The position numbers and the translations under genes are program-made. Below are positions 5,082 through 8,037 of a stretch of DNA of 8,037 nucleotides, in pieces. This DNA comes from an uncultured Anaerolineaceae bacterium (GTDB lineage: Bacteria; Chloroflexota; Anaerolineae; Anaerolineales; Anaerolineaceae): the NCBI GenBank assembly GCA_937894825.1, contig CALCQT010000005.1:1-8037 (forward strand), in the 5' to 3' direction. The notes below the pieces were generated by a model that saw only the letters and a list, made by a program, of their open reading frames with translations, made no database searches and was not told the origin of the DNA. Position 1 is the stretch's first letter; each line of letters begins with the position of its first letter.

Positions 5082-6542
5082 TCAGGCCGTCAGTTTCAGG
5101 TCCTTCGCTGCCTTGACCTCATCAAACCGCCCAAACGGCGCGTTATGCGGCGCTGTATGCAGCACCTCAGGATCCTCACGCGCTTCTTTCGCAATCGCCA
5201 GCATGGCCTCAATAAAAGCATCCAGCGTCTGTTTACTCTCGGTTTCGGTCGGTTCAATCATCAGCGCTTCATGCACAATCAGCGGGAAATAGTTGGTCGG
5301 CGGATGGAACTTATAATCAATCAGCCGCTTGGCCACATCCAGCGCACGCACCTCAGGTGCATCTTTCCACTTGACATCAACAACAAACTCGTGCATACAG
5401 GTGCGGTCATACGGCAGCGGATAAGCGTCCTTGAGTGCATGCATCAGATAATTCGCATTCAGACAGGCATGTTCGGCAACCTGCCGCAGCCCGTCCGATC
5501 CCTGCAGAAGGATATACGTATAAGCTCGGACAAGCATGCCGAAATGTCCGGCGAAGGAGCCCACACGGCCGATTGTTTTCTCCGGCGTATGCCAGCCATA
5601 GAGCGGGGGAAGTTCCTCGGTCGCCGGCTCAAGGATGGCCGCCACCGGTCCCGGCAAAAATGGCGCCAGCGTTTCATTGCACAGCACCGGTCCTGAACCC
5701 GGTCCGCCGCCGCCGTGCGGTGTGGCAAAGGTTTTATGAAGATTAAAATGCATCACATCAAACCCGAGCTCCGCTGGTTTCACGACTCCGAGCAGCGCGT
5801 TCATGTTCGCGCCATCGCCGTAAACCAGCCCGCCGGCCTGATGAACCATTTCAAGGACTTTTTCAATGTTCTCATCAAACAACCCCAGCGTATTGGGGTT
5901 GGTGATCATGATCCCGGCCAGCTCGTCATTGCAGAGCGCAGCCAGTGTTTCCAGATCAATGTTGCCGCGCGCATCCGTCAGCACCGGTTTCACGGTGAAA
6001 CCGCACATCACGGAAGTGGCCGGGTTCGTCCCGTGCGCGCTGTCAGGAATCAGCATCACCTTGCGGCGCATGTCATTCCGATCGGCATGGTATGCCGCAA
6101 TCATTTTAACGCCGCAAAACTCACCCTGTGCTCCGGCAGCGGGCGTCAAAGAACTGGCGGTAAACCCGCTGATCTGTTGCAGCGTTTCCTGCAGATCATA
6201 AATCAGCAGCAGCGCTCCCTGAATGGTCTCGATCGGCTGCTCCGGATGAAGCTGCGCAAACCCGGGATAACGGGCCGTCTGCTCGCAAATCTTCGGGTTG
6301 TACTTCATGGTACAGGAACCAAGCGGGTAAAAACCCAGATCAATCGCGTGATTCAGCTGCGAGAGATGGGTAAAATGCCGCACCACATCCAATTCAGAGA
6401 GCTCCGGCAGCGGCAGTTCCGCCCGTTCCAGCGCAGGATCCAATGCAGCCGCCGGCACATCGGATTCCGGGAAGCGAAATCCAACCCGTCCGGGAGAGGA
6501 GAGCTCAAAAATAGTCAGTTGCTCATTCGTGATGGTGGTCAT
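5082..6542 (-). CDS. gcvPB: Glycine dehydrogenase (decarboxylating) subunit 2
   Basis: This is the PLP-binding half of split P protein. With GcvPA it decarboxylates glycine and transfers the aminomethyl group to the lipoyl arm of GcvH. With the chosen start it has 486 residues, usual for the family. Motifs in order: GFYPLGSCTMKYNPK (70-84), LTPAAGAQGEFCG (132-144), DSAHGTNPATSVMCGF (167-182), DGANMNALLG (243-252), and HFNLHKTF with PLP lysine K270, followed by PHGGGGPGSGPV. The C-terminal domain has DYKFHPPTNYFPLIVHEALMIEPTE-type sequence. The start ATG at 6540-6542 is preferred because GGGAGGTGATC lies directly before it (GGAGG, 5-nt gap). The frame is open 12 codons further upstream, but a start there would place this strong site inside the gene. 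It overlaps gcvPA by 20 nt, indicating translational coupling. Confidence 0.97.
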   Translation of the reverse strand: MTTITNEQLTIFELSSPGRVGFRFPESDVPAAALDPALERAELPLPELSELDVVRHFTHLSQLNHAIDLGFYPLGSCTMKYNPKICEQTARYPGFAQLHPEQPIETIQGALLLIYDLQETLQQISGFTASSLTPAAGAQGEFCGVKMIAAYHADRNDMRRKVMLIPDSAHGTNPATSVMCGFTVKPVLTDARGNIDLETLAALCNDELAGIMITNPNTLGLFDENIEKVLEMVHQAGGLVYGDGANMNALLGVVKPAELGFDVMHFNLHKTFATPHGGGGPGSGPVLCNETLAPFLPGPVAAILEPATEELPPLYGWHTPEKTIGRVGSFAGHFGMLVRAYTYILLQGSDGLRQVAEHACLNANYLMHALKDAYPLPYDRTCMHEFVVDVKWKDAPEVRALDVAKRLIDYKFHPPTNYFPLIVHEALMIEPTETESKQTLDAFIEAMLAIAKEAREDPEVLHTAPHNAPFGRFDEVKAAKDLKLTA

Positions 6543-7896
6543 GATCACCTCCCGCCAGCATGTGACAAAACTCATCAATATCTTCTTTTGAATTCATTTC
6601 CGTGACCGCAACCAACATCGCGTTTTCGAGCGAAGCGAGCGATGCGAAGTCCTTTGACAAATCATAACCGCCCAAAATGTTGTGATACAGCAGATGTTCA
6701 TTCAGATCCGCCACAGGATTCGGGCAACTCACCACAAACTCATGGAAAAACGATCCGGAATTCAACACTTTGAAACCCGGAATCGCGGCAATTTTTTCGG
6801 CAGCATAATGCGCCCGGTCATAACACAGACGGGCCACAGAACGTAAACCCTCTTTTCCAAGCAGACTCAAATAGATGGCCGCCGTCAAAGCAGTCAATCC
6901 CTGATTGGTACAAATATTTGAGGTGGCTTTATCCCGGCGAATGTGCTGCTCCCGGGCTGTCAGCGTCAGAACGTATCCCCGCTGCCCACGGCTATCCACC
7001 GTCTCACCGGCAATTCTTCCGGCCATCTTTCGCACCAGTTCTTTGCGGGTAGCGAAAAGACCCAGATACGGGCCTCCCAGAGAAATCGGAATTCCCAGCG
7101 GCTGTCCTTCACCCACAACAATATCCGCGCCCATCTCACCGGGTGTTTTCAACAACCCCAGCGCAATCGGATTCACCGAAACGCAGAACAACGCTCCCTT
7201 AGAATGAACCGCCTCAGCCAGTGCGGTAAAATCATAAACCTGTCCGAAGAAATCCGGATACTGCACCATCACCAGCGCGGTGTCGTCATCCACCAATCCG
7301 GCCAGGCGCCCAGGATTGATTTCCGCCAGTGTTTCTGTCGCGGGGGTTTCGATATGCGTCCCATCAAATTCTTCCAGGTAGGTCCGCATCACGTCCTGGT
7401 AACGCAGATTTAAACCGGCAGAGACCAGAATTTTTTTGCGTTTTCCTCGATAATGATGATAAGCCAAAATGCCGGCTTCGGCACAGGCCGTCGCGCCGCT
7501 ATAATGCGAGGCATTCGACACATCCATCCCTGTCAGACGCGCAATCAGGCTCTGATATTCAAAAATTGCCTGGAGCGTACCCTGGGCAATTTCCGGTTGA
7601 TACGGCGTATAAGCCGTATAGAACTCTCCGCGGCTGATCAAATTATCAATTGCCGCCGGAATATAATGGCGATAGGCGCCGGCGCCGAGAAAACTGGAAG
7701 CGTCTTCCAAAGAGAAATTCGCCCCCGCCATTTCCTTCAACTGCGCCGAAGTTTCCATTTCAGAAAGCCCCGAATGGATGTCCAGCTTCGGAAAACGCCG
7801 GGCCTCCGGAACCGCCTCAAACAGATCCTCAATCTTTTTTACGCCGACCGCAGCGAGCATCGCCTCTCGTTCGGACGGACTGTGAGGGATAAACAT
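6523..7896 (-). CDS. gcvPA: Glycine dehydrogenase (decarboxylating) subunit 1
   Basis: This is the N-terminal-type half of split glycine decarboxylase and pairs with GcvPB to form the active P protein. Its 457 residues are near the family norm of about 450. Conserved blocks: IPHSPSER at the start, FLGAGAYRHYIPAAID (69-84), FYTAYTPYQPEIAQGTLQ (92-109), GEGQPLGIPISLGGPYLG (262-279), and REQHIRRDKATSNICTNQ (315-332). Like other GcvPA proteins it carries no PLP lysine; that is in GcvPB. The ATG at 7894-7896 lies 2 nt after the gcvH stop and matches the family N-terminus. The protein ends in a His/Asp-rich tail (DHDHHHE, 451-457) encoded by the 20-nt overlap with gcvPB and its ribosome binding site. 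The tail may therefore be a by-product of overlap rather than a functional metal site. Confidence 0.97.
   Translation of the reverse strand: MFIPHSPSEREAMLAAVGVKKIEDLFEAVPEARRFPKLDIHSGLSEMETSAQLKEMAGANFSLEDASSFLGAGAYRHYIPAAIDNLISRGEFYTAYTPYQPEIAQGTLQAIFEYQSLIARLTGMDVSNASHYSGATACAEAGILAYHHYRGKRKKILVSAGLNLRYQDVMRTYLEEFDGTHIETPATETLAEINPGRLAGLVDDDTALVMVQYPDFFGQVYDFTALAEAVHSKGALFCVSVNPIALGLLKTPGEMGADIVVGEGQPLGIPISLGGPYLGLFATRKELVRKMAGRIAGETVDSRGQRGYVLTLTAREQHIRRDKATSNICTNQGLTALTAAIYLSLLGKEGLRSVARLCYDRAHYAAEKIAAIPGFKVLNSGSFFHEFVVSCPNPVADLNEHLLYHNILGGYDLSKDFASLASLENAMLVAVTEMNSKEDIDEFCHMLAGGDHDHHHE
6544..6553 (-). promoter_or_regulatory. Strong Shine-Dalgarno that sets the gcvPB start
   Basis: GGGAGGTGAT on the minus strand, 1 nt before the ATG at 6542, nearly matches the full anti-SD complement. 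It lies inside gcvPA, where it encodes Gly-Gly-Asp just before the His-rich tail. It is the main reason for choosing the shorter gcvPB frame. Confidence 0.85.
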
Positions 7897-7898
7897 GA

Positions 7899-8037
7899 TT
7901 ATTCCCGTTCCTCACAGTAAGCCTGATAGGCGGCAGCGTCCATCAACCCGGTTGTGTCAAACCCTGCATCACTTTCGAGTTTGATCAGCCAGGCTTCCCC
8001 AAAGGGATCGCTATTAATTTTCTCCGGCTGGTCGACG
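7899..8037 (-). CDS. gcvH: Glycine cleavage system H protein, C-terminal part
   Basis: The last 46 codons plus one base of the gene are in view; the start and lipoyl-lysine region lie beyond the right edge. The sequence has the family's C-terminal block: Pro-Glu-Lys-Ile-Asn-Ser-Asp-Pro-Phe-Gly-Glu-Ala-Trp-Leu-Ile-Lys, then GLMDAAAYQAYCEERE and TAA at 7899-7901. This corresponds to the 'LVN..P...GW..K......LLDA.AYE' end of known H proteins. GcvH carries the lipoyl-bound aminomethyl group from the P protein to the T protein. It lies 2 nt upstream of gcvPA. A gcvT gene further upstream is likely but not visible. Confidence 0.94.
   Translation of the reverse strand, partial: VDQPEKINSDPFGEAWLIKLESDAGFDTTGLMDAAAYQAYCEERE

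Noticed and set aside
4164..5696. A 510-codon open frame on the plus strand spanning pepA and gcvPB in antisense
   Set aside because: It crosses two well-supported genes and their junction, has His/Arg/Gln/Phe-rich composition typical of antisense reading, no recognisable motif, and no ribosome site that I can see.
6543..6578. Upstream start giving gcvPB 12 extra residues
   Set aside because: The GGGAGGTGATC site would fall inside the gene, and the shorter start matches the family N-terminus.
5715..6605. A 296-codon plus-strand frame opposite gcvPB
   Set aside because: It is a shadow of a gene with unambiguous PLP-enzyme motifs on the other strand.

Overview
The window is ordinary bacterial chromosome of moderate GC, and every gene I support lies on the minus strand. 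It holds three transcription blocks, read right to left. No tRNA, rRNA, CRISPR array, insertion sequence or phage gene was seen. The taxon cannot be fixed from this much sequence. Split gcvPA/gcvPB subunits, the compact rpmH-rnpA-yidD cluster and the style of the secreted and lipoprotein genes would suit a Gram-positive-like or Chloroflexota (Anaerolineae-type) anaerobe. That is a low-confidence inference.

Block 1 (8037 to about 3614) is a glycine-cleavage operon. It runs from the end of gcvH (H protein) through gcvPA and gcvPB (the two subunits of the PLP-dependent glycine decarboxylase) to an M17 leucyl aminopeptidase (pepA). The genes are separated by 2 nt, overlap by 20 nt, and are separated by 21 nt, which indicates co-transcription and probably translational coupling. 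A near-perfect 48-nt palindrome just after pepA is the likely terminator. GcvPA/GcvPB decarboxylate glycine and load the aminomethyl group on the lipoyl arm of GcvH. PepA could feed the pathway by releasing amino acids, including glycine, from peptides.

Block 2 (about 3490 to 1740) is one gene for an exported 495-residue protein I do not recognise. It has a signal peptide, an acidic N-terminal stretch and three degenerate Cys-anchored, beta-rich modules. Its AT-rich upstream region carries T-tracts and a direct 8-bp repeat with a 20-bp period. It ends in a clear intrinsic terminator.

Block 3 (about 1610 to 1, continuing out of the window) is the rpmH-rnpA-yidD cluster: ribosomal protein L34, the RNase P protein and the YidD membrane-insertion factor. 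A strong sigma-70-type promoter (TTGACC, 17 bp, TATAAT) lies about 160 nt upstream of rpmH, leaving a long structured leader. Directly after yidD comes the start of a lipoprotein with PQQ/BamB-like beta-propeller repeats, where yidC often sits. It is cut by the window edge.

I found no convincing new multi-gene system. The items most worth a second look are the beta-propeller lipoprotein in the yidD locus, the unrecognised three-module secreted protein, the structured rpmH leader, and the placement of pepA inside the glycine-cleavage operon.
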